The notes beneath the pieces are model-generated. The model was not told the DNA's origin, did no database searches, and saw nothing but the letters and a program-made list of their open reading frames with translations. The position numbers were made by a program, and so were the translations under genes. From CAVVWJ01 sp965652025 (lineage in GTDB: Bacteria > Gemmatimonadota > Gemmatimonadetes > Gemmatimonadales > GWC2-71-9): a DNA stretch of 30,427 bases. The DNA is taken from positions 1 through 30,427 of the forward strand of contig CBFGTM010000042.1 of assembly GCA_965652025.1 (NCBI GenBank), read 5' to 3'. Of this stretch, positions 1-9,362 are shown piece by piece. Position 1 is the first letter of the stretch, and each line of letters starts with the position of its first letter.

Positions 1-2315
1 GAGATGAGCGGCTGCAGGAAGAGCTGCAGGCTCAGCCGCGGGGTGAAGGTCCAGTCCATGCGGGTGATCATGGACAGCTCCTTCTGGTCCAGGGTCGCGA
101 AGACATAGCGGGTGCCGAAGGTCCCGGCCGCGACCGGGTCTGGCACCGAGCTGACATACTGGGACAGCGTGGTGTTGAGCAGCAGTGACGGACCGAAGCT
201 CAGACGCAGTGCAGGGGAGGGCCGCACGCTCAGCGTGAGGTCGGCCGTGGTCTTATGCTCGTCGGCCGCGGTCCAGGACTGGGTGAAGTTCACCGTGAGC
301 CTGGTGGTGCGGCGGGTGTCGGAGTTCACCTCCACCCGCACGTCGCTGAACCGGGGCAGCCGCGCCACCGGCCCTCCCCGGGTGAGGCGGTCGTCGTACG
401 TCGGAGGCTGGTAGTCGCCCCGCAGCTGGAAATCCCAGAAGTTGCGCAACTGTCCCGAGAAGATGAGCCCGAAGGACCCGAACAGCAGGTCGCCGTCGAA
501 GTTCCACAGGTGATTGGTGAAGGGAAAGATGCCCCATCGGCGGAGGTGCCGGCCGGGGCGTCGCTCATTGTACTCCAGCGCGGTCGAGATGCCGCGCTCC
601 GACGCCTCCGACTGAAAGCCGAGGTCGTTCGACTCGAAGCCCGGACTCACCTCCTGGTACACCAGTCCACCCTGCCAGTGGCGGCCGCTGTTCTTCGCCA
701 GCGCCAGCTGGTAGGAGTACCCGCTCAGCGAGGTCCGGGTCGGGTCGAAGTGGTAGCTGGTGACGTCGGGCCGCTGGTAGTACCGGGCGCTCGTCTGCTG
801 GGTCACGGCGATCGCCTCCTCGCTCCCCCGCACCGTGCTGAATTCGACCGAGCCGTCTAGCGACCAGGTGCGGTCGGACCAGGAGTTGGTAAAGTCGGCG
901 CCTACGATATAAGCGCTGCTTCCGAGCAGGGAGTTGAGCTCGGCGCTGTCCTGGTCCCGGTTCACCGCCGTCGCGATCACCCCCACGGTGCTGTTGCCTT
1001 CCCGGAGGTCCTTCCGCAGCCGTCCCACGAAGTAGTTGGTCAGCGGCTCGACCGGCGTGCTCACCTGGGCGCCCACCGGATCCACATAGCGCGCCTCCTC
1101 GCGGGCCGTCACTGCGTCGAGCACCCCGATCGACCACCCGCTGCGGGTGCGGCCGCTCAACTTGGCCGCCGCATGAATCGAGGTCTCGGTGGGAGCGTCC
1201 AGGAAGCTCACCTCCTCGCCCGAGACACTCCGCTGCGGCTCTCGACCGATCCGGCGGCTGAAGAAGGTGGTGGGAAAGCCGAAGCTGTTGCTCGCCCGTA
1301 TCCCGCCGAAGCGAAAGGCATCGGCTCCCTCCACGAAGAAGGGCCGCTTCTCCGGAAAAAAGGTCTCGAACACGCTCAGGTTCACCACGGCCGGGTCGAC
1401 CTCGACCTGACCAAAATCGGGATTCACTGTGGCATTGAGGGTGAGATCGCTGGTGAGACCATACTTGAGGTCGAGCCCCGCCGACCCATGATACTCGTGC
1501 CCGCTCTGGAAGGGATCGCCCGCCGCGGCCGGCTGGGACGTCCCCTGCGCCAGCAGATAAGGCGCCAGCTCCAGCCGCCGCTCGGCGCGAAGTGGACCCA
1601 GCCCGACCAGGTGGCCGTACCGGCTGACCCCGGAGAACTCGCTCTTGGGCACGAAGGAGAACCAGGACTCCTCGCCCTTCCTCAGGATCTTGCGATAGAG
1701 CTGAATCCCCCAGCTTCCGTCAGCGGTCGAGTTGTAGCGGAGCTGAGAGAGCGGCACCCGGATCTCCGCGGTCCAGCCCAGCGAGTCCACCTGGGTGGCG
1801 CTCTCCCACACCGGGTCCCAGGAGTCATCCTCCTCGCTGCCCTGGGCCGACGAGCCCAGGATCCCGTCCAGGGTCGCCCCGCCGGGGGTGACCCGGAACC
1901 GCACTCCGCTCAGATGGTCGTGGAAGGTGTCGAGGTAGAGATCGAACTCGTCGGCCTCGACCGCGTCGTCCCGCCGGGCCAGCACCGCCCTGATCCGCTG
2001 CGGCTCGCTGTCGTAGAGCCGGGCGCCCACGTAGAGCGCGTCCTCGCCGATCAGCACCCGGACCTCGGTGCGCTCGCTGGCCGGCTGGCCCTCGATGGGG
2101 TCGGTCTGAGTGAAGCGGCTCGCCGGTGCCGCCGAGGCCCAGGATGCATCGTCCAGCCGGCCATCCACCACGATGCTGCCGTCCACTCGCGCGGCTCTGA
2201 TCTCGGGTGCGGCGGCGTGCCGGCTGGTCCGGGTTGAATCGGGAGGAGCAGGAGTCTGGCTTTGGAGGGTGGCGACAAGGGCGAAGACGAAGGGGAGGGG
2301 TATTCCGCCGGGCAT
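1..2315 (-). CDS. DUF5916 / CBM9-like outer membrane-type protein (3' end beyond window)
   Basis: About 771 codons are visible and the frame stays open to the left edge. The start at 2315 follows an AGGAG ribosome binding site six bases upstream. A hydrophobic leader precedes a CBM9-like fold with the phrases VDGRLDDASW and ALYVGARLYD, then FDLYLDTFHDH, as in the N-terminal carbohydrate-binding-like domain of DUF5916 proteins. The middle part carries VNPDFGQVEVD and FFPEKRPFFVEGAD, hallmark phrases of the DUF5916 family. After that the sequence becomes alternating beta-strand-like, consistent with an outer-membrane barrel. The biochemical role of the family is not established; some members sit beside secreted hydrolases. 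It lies 82 bases downstream of the efflux operon on the same strand, so read-through is possible. Family assignment is firm, function is unknown. Confidence 0.9.
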   Translation of the reverse strand, partial: MPGGIPLPFVFALVATLQSQTPAPPDSTRTSRHAAAPEIRAARVDGSIVVDGRLDDASWASAAPASRFTQTDPIEGQPASERTEVRVLIGEDALYVGARLYDSEPQRIRAVLARRDDAVEADEFDLYLDTFHDHLSGVRFRVTPGGATLDGILGSSAQGSEEDDSWDPVWESATQVDSLGWTAEIRVPLSQLRYNSTADGSWGIQLYRKILRKGEESWFSFVPKSEFSGVSRYGHLVGLGPLRAERRLELAPYLLAQGTSQPAAAGDPFQSGHEYHGSAGLDLKYGLTSDLTLNATVNPDFGQVEVDPAVVNLSVFETFFPEKRPFFVEGADAFRFGGIRASNSFGFPTTFFSRRIGREPQRSVSGEEVSFLDAPTETSIHAAAKLSGRTRSGWSIGVLDAVTAREEARYVDPVGAQVSTPVEPLTNYFVGRLRKDLREGNSTVGVIATAVNRDQDSAELNSLLGSSAYIVGADFTNSWSDRTWSLDGSVEFSTVRGSEEAIAVTQQTSARYYQRPDVTSYHFDPTRTSLSGYSYQLALAKNSGRHWQGGLVYQEVSPGFESNDLGFQSEASERGISTALEYNERRPGRHLRRWGIFPFTNHLWNFDGDLLFGSFGLIFSGQLRNFWDFQLRGDYQPPTYDDRLTRGGPVARLPRFSDVRVEVNSDTRRTTRLTVNFTQSWTAADEHKTTADLTLSVRPSPALRLSFGPSLLLNTTLSQYVSSVPDPVAAGTFGTRYVFATLDQKELSMITRMDWTFTPRLSLQLFLQPLI

Positions 2316-2397
2316 GAGACTCCTGAGAGTGCGAGTGAAGGACCTCGCCTCTTGGATAACCTGCTACGAGAAAAGGTTGCACGATCCCTTTTTCCCC

Positions 2398-3390
2398 TTA
2401 TCGGGCATCAGCGGGCTCGAGGATGCGGAGCACCGGCCGACCGCCCACGTTCGCGAGCGGCAAATAGACCCGGTGGGACGCCGGGTCCACCGCGACCGAG
2501 TGGGCTCCCGGTGCGCGGTACTCGCCGATCGGGTCGAGCTCTCGCGCCCGTTCCTGGAATACGGTGACAAGGCCCGACTCCGCCGCGACGTAGAGCCGCC
2601 CGAGTCCGGGATCGAAGGCGAGCACGTCGGGATGCTCGCCGACTCGGTGAGTTGCCGTCACCCGCATGGTGGTGAGGTCGAAGACCAGGAGACGCGCGTT
2701 TCCCTCGCAGGCGACGAAGGCCAGGCGGTGCGGCGCGTCGAGGTACAGCCCGTGGGGGTGATCGGCGCCGGGGAGATCGTAACGCCCGGTGATCCGGTCG
2801 GTGGCCGGGTCGATCGCCACCAGTTGGTTGCGGGTCTGCACCGCGACCCAGATCCGCTTCGCCACCGAATCGTACTGACTGTTCCCGGCGTCTCCACCGA
2901 GCGGAACGGTGCCGAGGGTGCTGTCGCCTCGGGCCGCCACCACGATGTCGCGCCGGCCGAACTCGTCGGACACGAAGATCTTGCCCGCCTCGCCAGCGTA
3001 GGCGATCCCATCGGGAAAGCGGATGTCTTGGATCCGGGCCCGCACCCGAAGCGACCCGGCATCGAGCACGGCCAGCTCGTGGCGGCCGGCGATCGAGGCA
3101 TACACCCGGCCCAGCGACGGGACGGCCAGCACCCCGGTGACTCGGGGAAAACCGGGCAGGCTGGCGAGGAGCGTATCGGCCCTGGTGTCGTAGACTACCA
3201 AGCGACCCGCTCCCATCTGCGCGACGTAGAGCCTGCCGCTCTCGACATCCAGGCTTTGATAGTCGAACCGCCCGGTCCCGCCGGGCAGCGGGACGTCCGC
3301 CACCCGCTTCAGAATTGGCTCCGGCCTCATCCCTGCGAGGAGGGCGAGGCATCCGGCCACCTGCCACACTCGAATTCGAATCCTATTCAC
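2398..3390 (-). CDS. Exported YncE/YVTN-type beta-propeller protein
   Basis: 330 residues starting with GTG at 3390, which overlaps the stop of the RND pump gene in a GTGA junction, so the two are translationally coupled. The first 20-odd residues are a signal peptide. The rest is a chain of roughly 45-residue blades with repeated phrases such as GRLYVAQMGAGRLVVYD, GRVYASIAGRHELAVLDA and GLGRLYVAAESGLVTVF, typical of YncE/YVTN seven-bladed propellers. No catalytic residues can be named. As the last gene of an RND efflux operon it probably acts in the periplasm, perhaps as a binding or accessory protein; that role is inference. Some propellers of this type bind metals or DNA, but nothing here decides between these. 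Confidence 0.88.
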   Translation of the reverse strand: MNRIRIRVWQVAGCLALLAGMRPEPILKRVADVPLPGGTGRFDYQSLDVESGRLYVAQMGAGRLVVYDTRADTLLASLPGFPRVTGVLAVPSLGRVYASIAGRHELAVLDAGSLRVRARIQDIRFPDGIAYAGEAGKIFVSDEFGRRDIVVAARGDSTLGTVPLGGDAGNSQYDSVAKRIWVAVQTRNQLVAIDPATDRITGRYDLPGADHPHGLYLDAPHRLAFVACEGNARLLVFDLTTMRVTATHRVGEHPDVLAFDPGLGRLYVAAESGLVTVFQERARELDPIGEYRAPGAHSVAVDPASHRVYLPLANVGGRPVLRILEPADAR

Positions 3391-6300
3391 GTCGCATCAC
3401 CAGGCGGGCGGCGCAACGCGCCGAGCAGCTCCAGCATCGTCGGCAGGACCAGCAGCGTCACCGCGGTAGATACCGCCAACCCACCGATGACCGCGATCGC
3501 GAGCGGCCGCTGCAGCTCCGCGCCAGCGCCCAATCCCAGGGCCAGCGGCACCAATCCCACCAGGGTACATAGCGTAGTCATCAGAATGGGCCGGAGCCGG
3601 ATACGGCCCGCCTGGACCAGCGCTGCCTCCTCATTCAGTCCGTCGGCCCGTGCGTGCCGCGCGGCATCGAGCAGCAGGATTCCGTTCTTCACGATGAGTC
3701 CCACCAGCAGGATCACACCCATGAAGCTGGAGACGTTGAACTGGACCCCGGTCGCGGTGAGCATCATGACCGCCCCGGTGAGACCCAGCGGCACCACCAG
3801 CACGATCGCGAGCGGGCCGCGGAACTCGCGGAACTGCGTCACCAGCACCGCCAGCACTGCTCCAATGGCGAGCGCCAGAACGCCGAGCAGCTCCCGGAAC
3901 GACTGCTGCTGAGTAGCGTACTGGCCACCGATCTCGAGACGAACCGCGGCGGGGAGCGACACTCTCGTCAGGGCTGACTGCACGTCGCGCATCACCGAGC
4001 CCAGGCTCCTTCCCTCTACTCCCCCGGTCACGGCAACCAGCGGTTGCAGGTTCTCCCGCCGCAGCTCTCCAGTGCCTGCGGTGTCTCTCACTTGCCCGAG
4101 CTGCGCGAGCGGTGCCCAGCCTTGGGGGCCGACGATCGGGATCAGCTGCACCACATCGGGGCGGGTCCTGACGCTGTCGGGGAAGCGAAGGCGAATCGGG
4201 ATCACCCGGTCGGCCTCTCGCGCAGTCCCTGCCTCAACCCCAAACAGCGCCGCCCGGGCGTCGGCTTCCACCGCGTCGTGCGTGAGCCCCAGCCGGGCGA
4301 CCCGGACCGGATCGAGCGCGATCCTGAGCTCCGAGTCCTTTCCCGGTACTCCATCGTACAGGTCTACCAATCCGGGCGTCGCCTCGATCGCCTTCGCCAC
4401 CGCCATTGCCGCCCGCTCCGACGCCGCCTGGTCGGAGCCGAACAGCTTCAGCTCCACTGGCGCCGGGGCTCCCGCCAGATCGCCGATGATGTCCTGCAGC
4501 AGCTGCATGAATTCCACCCGCACCGCAGGAGCTTCCTGTTCCGCCGAGGTGCGGACTCGGTCGATCACCTGGTACACCGAGGCGCGGCGCTGGTTCCTCG
4601 GCTTGAGCCGGACGGTGAAGTCACCGCTGTTGGGGAGCGTCGCGGCGAACCCCAGCTCCAGCCCGGTTCGGCGGGTGAAGCCGGCCACATCGGGATCTCG
4701 CGCCACGATCCGCTCCAGCACCTGCACCTGCCGGTTGGTCTCGCTCAGGGCTCCGCCCGGAGGCGCCCAGTAGTCGAGAATGAATCCGCCTTCATCCATC
4801 TGCGGCAGGAAGCCGGTTCCCATCACCCTGGTGAGGGCCAGGGTGACCAGCAGCAGCGCGGCCATCGCCGCGACTACCAGACGCCGCCGCGCCAGAACCC
4901 AGCCGACCACTCTGCCGTACCGCTCCTGCAGGTTCTCCAGCCGGAGATGAGGCAACGGAGGGCCTTGGTCTCGACCGGACCGGCGCTGGACCCAGTCGAT
5001 TGCGATGGCAGGGATAAGCGTGGTGGCCAGCAGGAGCGACAAGAGGACGGCGGTAGCCAGCGCCAGCGCGAAGGAGCGAAAGAAGTCGCCTACCACTCCT
5101 TGCAACAGCCCGAGGGGAGCGAAGACCACCACGGTCGTGAGGGTCGAGCCGGTGACCGGGCCCAGAATTTCGTCTGTGCCGGAACGAATGACCTCGGCCG
5201 GTGGCTCCTCCGGGTGAGCCGCCAGCCGGCGCTCGATGTTCTCCACCACCACCACGCCGTCGTCGATGATCAGGCCGATCGCCACGGCCAGTCCGCCGAG
5301 CGACATCAGGTTGAGAGTGTCGCCGGCGAGCCAGAGTCCCAGCAAGGTGATCGCGACCGTAATGGGGAGGGTCAGCGCCGCGGCTACAGTGGTCCGCACC
5401 CGGCCGAGCAGCAGGAACAGCACCAGCACCGCGAGCGCGCCGCCGATCAGCATTGCGTCGCGCACGCTCCGCATCGATTCGCTTACCAGCGCGGCCTGGT
5501 CGTACACCGAGTTGAGCTGCACTCCCGCCGGCAGCAGCGGTTGGATCGAGTCGATCGCAGCCTCCACCGCGGCTTTGAGCCTGAGAGTGTTGCCGTTGGG
5601 CTGTCGGGGCACGTTGACCAGCGCCGCCGGCCGGCCGTCGCCGGTGACGATCTGGAACTGGTCGGCCGGGGCGTAGCTCACTCTCCCGAGGTCGCCCACC
5701 CGCACCACCCGATTTCCGGTCTGGCGCACCACCACGTTCGACAGCTGGTCGGGAGTGTTGGTGAGCCCGGAGACCACGATGGCAAACTGGCGATAGGCGC
5801 GATCCACCCGGCCCGCCGCGACGGCCACATCGGTGTTCTGGATCGCCTGAGCCACGTCCGATATCGCGATCCGGTTGCTGACCAGCCGGGCGGGATCCAG
5901 CTGCACGCTCAGCTCCCGGGTGCGGCCGCCCTGGACCTCGACCTCGCCCACATCCGGCAGCCCCGAGAGCCGGGGACGGATGGTAAACTCGGCCAGGTCC
6001 CGGAGCACGACCGGATCGGCGCCCACCAGCTCGTACTGGAGCACCGGAAAAACCGAAGGCGTGAGCCGCTCGGCGCTCAGCTCTATCCCCCGAGGCAGGG
6101 AAGACTGCAGAGAGGAGAGCCGGGCCTGCACCTGGCTCAGCGCCAGTTGCATGTCGGCCCCGGGCCGGAAGTCCAGGCTCAGCTCGGCCGAGCCCCGCAC
6201 GGTGCGAGCGCGAATCTTCCGGAGATCGAGCAGTCCGCTCATCGCCTGCTCTAGCGGTCGGGTGGCCGCGACCACCATCTCTTGAGCCTCGAACGTACCG

Positions 6301-6452
6301 CCCCGGGCCAGCACCACGATGCGGGGATACGCCACTTCCGGATAAATCGCCGCGGGAAGCGTGTAGAGCGCATACACTCCGCCGGCGGTAAGTAAGGCCG
6401 CAACGAGGTAGATCGCCGCCCGATAGCGCTGAACCACTCCCCCTATTCTCAC
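3387..6452 (-). CDS. RND efflux transporter, inner membrane permease subunit
   Basis: 1021 residues, the usual length for AcrB/CusA-type pumps. The GTG start at 6452 overlaps the adaptor stop (GTGA). TM1 is near residues 13-32, followed by a large periplasmic loop with AAIYPEVAYPRIVV. TM2 to TM6 occupy roughly 335-490, and the second half repeats the layout with a late membrane block from about 860. In TM4 the segment GLIIDDGVVVVENIERRL (Asp-Asp near 397-398) carries the acidic pair used for proton coupling in hydrophobe/amphiphile exporters. Heavy-metal CusA-type pumps have a different TM4 sequence, so drug-like or lipidic substrates are more likely than metal ions. PQMDEGGFILDYWAPPGG near 555 matches the start of the second periplasmic loop. 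The substrate cannot be read from sequence. Confidence 0.95.
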   Translation of the reverse strand: MRIGGVVQRYRAAIYLVAALLTAGGVYALYTLPAAIYPEVAYPRIVVLARGGTFEAQEMVVAATRPLEQAMSGLLDLRKIRARTVRGSAELSLDFRPGADMQLALSQVQARLSSLQSSLPRGIELSAERLTPSVFPVLQYELVGADPVVLRDLAEFTIRPRLSGLPDVGEVEVQGGRTRELSVQLDPARLVSNRIAISDVAQAIQNTDVAVAAGRVDRAYRQFAIVVSGLTNTPDQLSNVVVRQTGNRVVRVGDLGRVSYAPADQFQIVTGDGRPAALVNVPRQPNGNTLRLKAAVEAAIDSIQPLLPAGVQLNSVYDQAALVSESMRSVRDAMLIGGALAVLVLFLLLGRVRTTVAAALTLPITVAITLLGLWLAGDTLNLMSLGGLAVAIGLIIDDGVVVVENIERRLAAHPEEPPAEVIRSGTDEILGPVTGSTLTTVVVFAPLGLLQGVVGDFFRSFALALATAVLLSLLLATTLIPAIAIDWVQRRSGRDQGPPLPHLRLENLQERYGRVVGWVLARRRLVVAAMAALLLVTLALTRVMGTGFLPQMDEGGFILDYWAPPGGALSETNRQVQVLERIVARDPDVAGFTRRTGLELGFAATLPNSGDFTVRLKPRNQRRASVYQVIDRVRTSAEQEAPAVRVEFMQLLQDIIGDLAGAPAPVELKLFGSDQAASERAAMAVAKAIEATPGLVDLYDGVPGKDSELRIALDPVRVARLGLTHDAVEADARAALFGVEAGTAREADRVIPIRLRFPDSVRTRPDVVQLIPIVGPQGWAPLAQLGQVRDTAGTGELRRENLQPLVAVTGGVEGRSLGSVMRDVQSALTRVSLPAAVRLEIGGQYATQQQSFRELLGVLALAIGAVLAVLVTQFREFRGPLAIVLVVPLGLTGAVMMLTATGVQFNVSSFMGVILLVGLIVKNGILLLDAARHARADGLNEEAALVQAGRIRLRPILMTTLCTLVGLVPLALGLGAGAELQRPLAIAVIGGLAVSTAVTLLVLPTMLELLGALRRPPGDAT

Positions 6453-7480
6453 TTCGGCACGACCCGCATCCCGTCCTGCAGTCCGAACGCCCCGGTGGTC
6501 ACGACCTGTTCTCCGGGCTCGAGATCTCCCTGAACCGCAACCCGCCCGCCCTGGTGCACTCCGGCGCGCACGATACGCTGATGCACGATGGAGTCGTTCC
6601 CCACCACGAAAACGGCGTTGCTGTCGCCCGCGAGCACCAGCGCGGAGTCGGGTACTACTAGCGCTTGAGGCTCGATGCCGATCAGCACCCGGGCGGTGGC
6701 TCCGGCGCCGGCGAGCAGCCGGCCATTCGGGTTAGGCACCCGGATAACCACCTCGCCTGCATTGGTGAGCGAATCCACTCCGGGCGCGACCGCCCTGATG
6801 TTTGCCGGATGCGATGTGGTGTCTCCCTCCTGTACCACCGTCACCGGCTGTCCCGCGTGCAGTTGGGCGAGTCGTCCCGCCGGAACCGCCACTCGCAGAT
6901 CCAGCGTGTCCGCGTCCATGACCTCCACCAGTGTAGCGCCGGCATCCACCCGCTCGCCCGGCTGGGCCCGCACCGTCTGCACCCGGCCGGAGAGCGGCGC
7001 ACGAACTCGGGTTCGGGCCAGCAGGTCGCGGGCCGCTGCCGCCGCAGCGGAGGCCTGTCTCGCGGCTGCGGTCGCTTCCTCCGCTGCGCGCTCCGAGGTT
7101 ACCCCGTCGCGGAGCAGCCGCTGCTGACGCTCGGCCTCGCGCTGGGCCTGGGCCGCGGCCGCTGCCTTCTGCGCCGCATCCGCCGCCAGCTCCGGCACCT
7201 CGAGGTGGAGCAGCTGATCGCCGCGGCGGACCGGGGCCCCGACCTGCGCTTTTACTGAGGCTACTACGCCCGCCGCGGGAGCGGTGAGCAAGGCGGAGCC
7301 ACCGGGCTTGGGTGTCAGCCGACCGGTTACCACCAGCTCATCCCGTATGGTGTCCCGCGCCACTCTGGCGAGCGCGACCGGAACTCTGGTGCTGGAGAGT
7401 GAGAGTGACGCTTCCGAGTCTCCGCTGGATCCCGAGCAGGCGGCGAGCAGCGCCAGTCCGGCCGCGAGACGGCGCCTCAT
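6449..7480 (-). CDS. RND efflux periplasmic adaptor (HlyD/MFP family), lipoprotein
   Basis: 343 residues. I chose ATG 7480 because it overlaps the TolC-type stop (ATGA) and opens a clean lipoprotein signal with lipobox LAAC at residues 12-15; a longer open frame to 7894 lies inside the upstream gene. The order is a membrane-proximal strand, a biotinyl-lipoyl half (TAPAAGVVASVKAQVGAPV), an Ala-rich helical hairpin at about 95-155, the second lipoyl half (RVRAPLSGRVQTVRAQPGE), a beta-barrel domain, and an end motif VVTTGAFGLQDGMRVVPK typical of adaptor C-termini. It should link the inner membrane pump to the outer membrane channel. It is the second gene of the operon. Confidence 0.95.
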   Translation of the reverse strand: MRRRLAAGLALLAACSGSSGDSEASLSLSSTRVPVALARVARDTIRDELVVTGRLTPKPGGSALLTAPAAGVVASVKAQVGAPVRRGDQLLHLEVPELAADAAQKAAAAAQAQREAERQQRLLRDGVTSERAAEEATAAARQASAAAAAARDLLARTRVRAPLSGRVQTVRAQPGERVDAGATLVEVMDADTLDLRVAVPAGRLAQLHAGQPVTVVQEGDTTSHPANIRAVAPGVDSLTNAGEVVIRVPNPNGRLLAGAGATARVLIGIEPQALVVPDSALVLAGDSNAVFVVGNDSIVHQRIVRAGVHQGGRVAVQGDLEPGEQVVTTGAFGLQDGMRVVPK

Positions 7481-8661
7481 TGGTCCCGGTCTGCGTAGGT
7501 GCGCCAGTCGGCTAGCGCAGTCTGGAAGGCGAGCAGGTCCTGCACTCCGGCGATGGCGGCATCGCGTTCGCTCCGCAGCGCGTCCAACACCGGCAGGATA
7601 CCGGTTTCTCCGGCCTGGTAGGCGCGGAGCGCCCGCTGCCTGAGAGCCCGCACCGCGGGCAGCAGCGTGTCTCGGGCGAACTGCGCTCTGATTCCGCTCT
7701 CGGTCAAATGAATTCTGGTCGCTTCGATTCGCTGCGCCGCGGCGAGCCGCGCCTCTCGCGCGTTGGCTGCTGCCTCGCTGGCCCGGGCCCGCGCCTCCGC
7801 CGCGCTGCCGCGTCCGTGGTTCCAGACCGGGAGCGGAATCGCCAGCCCGAAGACCGCCAGGGCTCTCCCGTCCGGCTCGGCCGGATCCTCCCACTCGGCG
7901 CCGGCCTGCAGCGTGGGAAGGGGCACACCTGCGATGCCGGCGCTCCGAGCCAGCGCCGCGGCGGAGGCCGAGTCGGCCAGGGCAGCACGTACCGCCGGGG
8001 TCCGCTCTAGCGCCACCGGATGGATTGAGAGCTGGTCCAGTCCGGCGTCCAGCCGGTCCACCGGGCGCGGAGGCGCCGCCGGATCGACTCCTGTCACCCG
8101 AGCCAGCTCGCTCGCTGCAACTCGGGTGTCTTCCCGGACCGCGGACAGATTTTGGCGAGAGCGCGCCGCGTCGGCCCGGGCCTGCTCGGCCTCGAGCAGA
8201 GAGATGTCGCCGGCCCTGAGCCGAATGGTGCTGATCCGCGCCACGGAATCCGAGAGCGCGGCCTGGGCCACGCTCAAGCTCTCGGCCAGGAGTCCCGCCC
8301 GGGCGGTGTAGTACGCCACTCGGACTTCCCGGTCCTGTTCCGCCACCGCGCGCGAGGAATCCGCTTCAGCGGAGTGGACACCGAACCGTGCCGCCAGCCG
8401 GTCGGGCCCGCGGCGGAGCACCCAATCGAGTGACTGGTCTATCAGTAGATGGTAGCGGGGAGGAGATTCGCTATGGCTGTAGCTCACAGTGGGATTGGGC
8501 ACCGTGCCGGCTACTCTCAGTCCGGCCCGGGCGGCCGCTACCCGGGCGGCAGCCGCAGCCACGGTACCGCGCCCGGCACGGGCCCGGGCTAAAGCCTGTT
8601 GCAGCGTCAACGTGTCGGGCGCCGGTCCCTGCAGCAGCAGAACAGCGGCGAGAGGAAGCAT
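7477..8661 (-). CDS. TolC/CzcC-type outer membrane efflux protein
   Basis: 394 residues with a short hydrophobic leader, then TLTLQQALARA, the classic opening of outer membrane efflux proteins. Two long helical halves follow with the usual strand signatures (VPNPTVSYSHS near 55, LPTLQAGAEWEDP near 245, and FGLAIPLPVWNHGRG near 268, a very typical CzcC-like motif). YQAGETGILPVLDALRS near 360 is the conserved second-repeat helix. It is the first gene of the efflux operon. No strong ribosome binding site lies before ATG 8661; the in-frame codons upstream to about 8682 continue hydrophobic, so a non-ATG start slightly upstream is possible. It should form the exit duct for the RND pump. Confidence 0.92.
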   Translation of the reverse strand: MLPLAAVLLLQGPAPDTLTLQQALARARAGRGTVAAAAARVAAARAGLRVAGTVPNPTVSYSHSESPPRYHLLIDQSLDWVLRRGPDRLAARFGVHSAEADSSRAVAEQDREVRVAYYTARAGLLAESLSVAQAALSDSVARISTIRLRAGDISLLEAEQARADAARSRQNLSAVREDTRVAASELARVTGVDPAAPPRPVDRLDAGLDQLSIHPVALERTPAVRAALADSASAAALARSAGIAGVPLPTLQAGAEWEDPAEPDGRALAVFGLAIPLPVWNHGRGSAAEARARASEAAANAREARLAAAQRIEATRIHLTESGIRAQFARDTLLPAVRALRQRALRAYQAGETGILPVLDALRSERDAAIAGVQDLLAFQTALADWRTYADRDQ

Positions 8662-8898
8662 GCGCGTGCTCGAGAAAAAGATCAGGAATCCTAATTACTC
8701 TTCAGGTCCATAGCGCACTCTCGATTGCTCATCCTCACCCAACGCGGACCACATTCTTATGGGAACGGTATCCCGAGCTGTCCTGGCCGGAATAAGTCTG
8801 CTCGCGCCATTGGAGCCGGTATGTCCGCAGGCTCCCCGCAGTCTCGCGTCGGTGGCGGCCACAGTCGAGCCGATCTTCCCCTCGTGGTACCCGCGCGA
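8662..8898. other. Upstream region of the efflux operon, no convincing gene
   Basis: This stretch holds the leader of the minus-strand efflux operon. I could not find a convincing -35/-10 pair or a regulator palindrome in it. On the plus strand an open frame from 8759 begins with a signal-peptide-like stretch (VSRAVLAGISLLA), but it has no ribosome binding site and soon runs antisense through the DUF5916 relic, so it is at best a fragment of a gene. Confidence 0.4.
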
Positions 8899-9075
8899 AT
8901 CGTCCAGCCGGCCATCAACCATCATGGTGCCGTTCACTCGCCTGGCTGGACCGGGTCGAGTCGGCGGGAGCAGGGGTCTGGCTCTGGATGGTGGCGACAG
9001 GGGCGAACGCGAACGGGAGGGTTTACTCCGCCGGGCATGAAGCTCCTGAGAGTGGGAGTGACAGACTTCTACTTC
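8899..9075 (-). pseudogene. Relic of the 5' end of a DUF5916 gene
   Basis: On the minus strand this segment repeats the start region of the DUF5916 gene at about 2148-2350. Shared parts are the leader before the start codon with its AGGAG site, ATG at 9038 followed by CCCGGCGGA, the stretch ending TCCAGAGCCAGACCCC versus TCCAAAGCCAGACTCC, and the block encoding VDGRLDD. The copy has one extra base near 9010-9030, which shifts the frame, an internal deletion between the leader and the CBM9-like part, and in-frame stops. Homology ends abruptly at the codons for LDD. It cannot make a DUF5916 protein. It is most simply a decayed tandem or paralogous copy in the same orientation as the intact gene. 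Confidence 0.8.
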
Positions 9076-9362
9076 GACATCCCGCCGGCACGAAGGGTTG
9101 TGTACCAGACCTACTTGACCCGGCGAGGTTCCGCCTTCACCTTAGACCCCCTCAGGAGCGGCATAGTCAGAGTGCAGACGTTCCCCTCCCCCTTTCGCAG
9201 TTATTGCTGGCCCTGTACCCGCCAGGCCGGCGAGGTCCGCGCCTCTTCCCAATTCAGCCATCTCGTTCGACGGCACGCTTGCAAACTGTGACGCACAGCC
9301 GGCATACCCGCGGTGCGAACGCCGCACCATGCTGAAGTCCACTTGCTGAATAGGGGGAACCT
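9076..9362. other. Non-coding leader before the Cache-domain gene
   Basis: No supported gene is present. A small hairpin lies at 9312-9328 (GGTGCG, loop AACGC, CGCACC), 34 bases before the Cache-domain start. An AGGGGG ribosome binding site at 9352-9357 serves that gene. I saw no clear promoter hexamers. Confidence 0.4.

Noticed and set aside
3387..8661. Heavy-metal (Czc/Cus) efflux operon
   Set aside because: The outer membrane protein is CzcC-like, but the pump's TM4 has the Asp-Asp pattern of hydrophobe exporters, and no metal-sensing regulator or Met/His-rich partner is present.
8759..9040. Plus-strand small exported protein
   Set aside because: The start looks signal-peptide-like, but there is no ribosome binding site and most of the frame is antisense to the DUF5916 relic.
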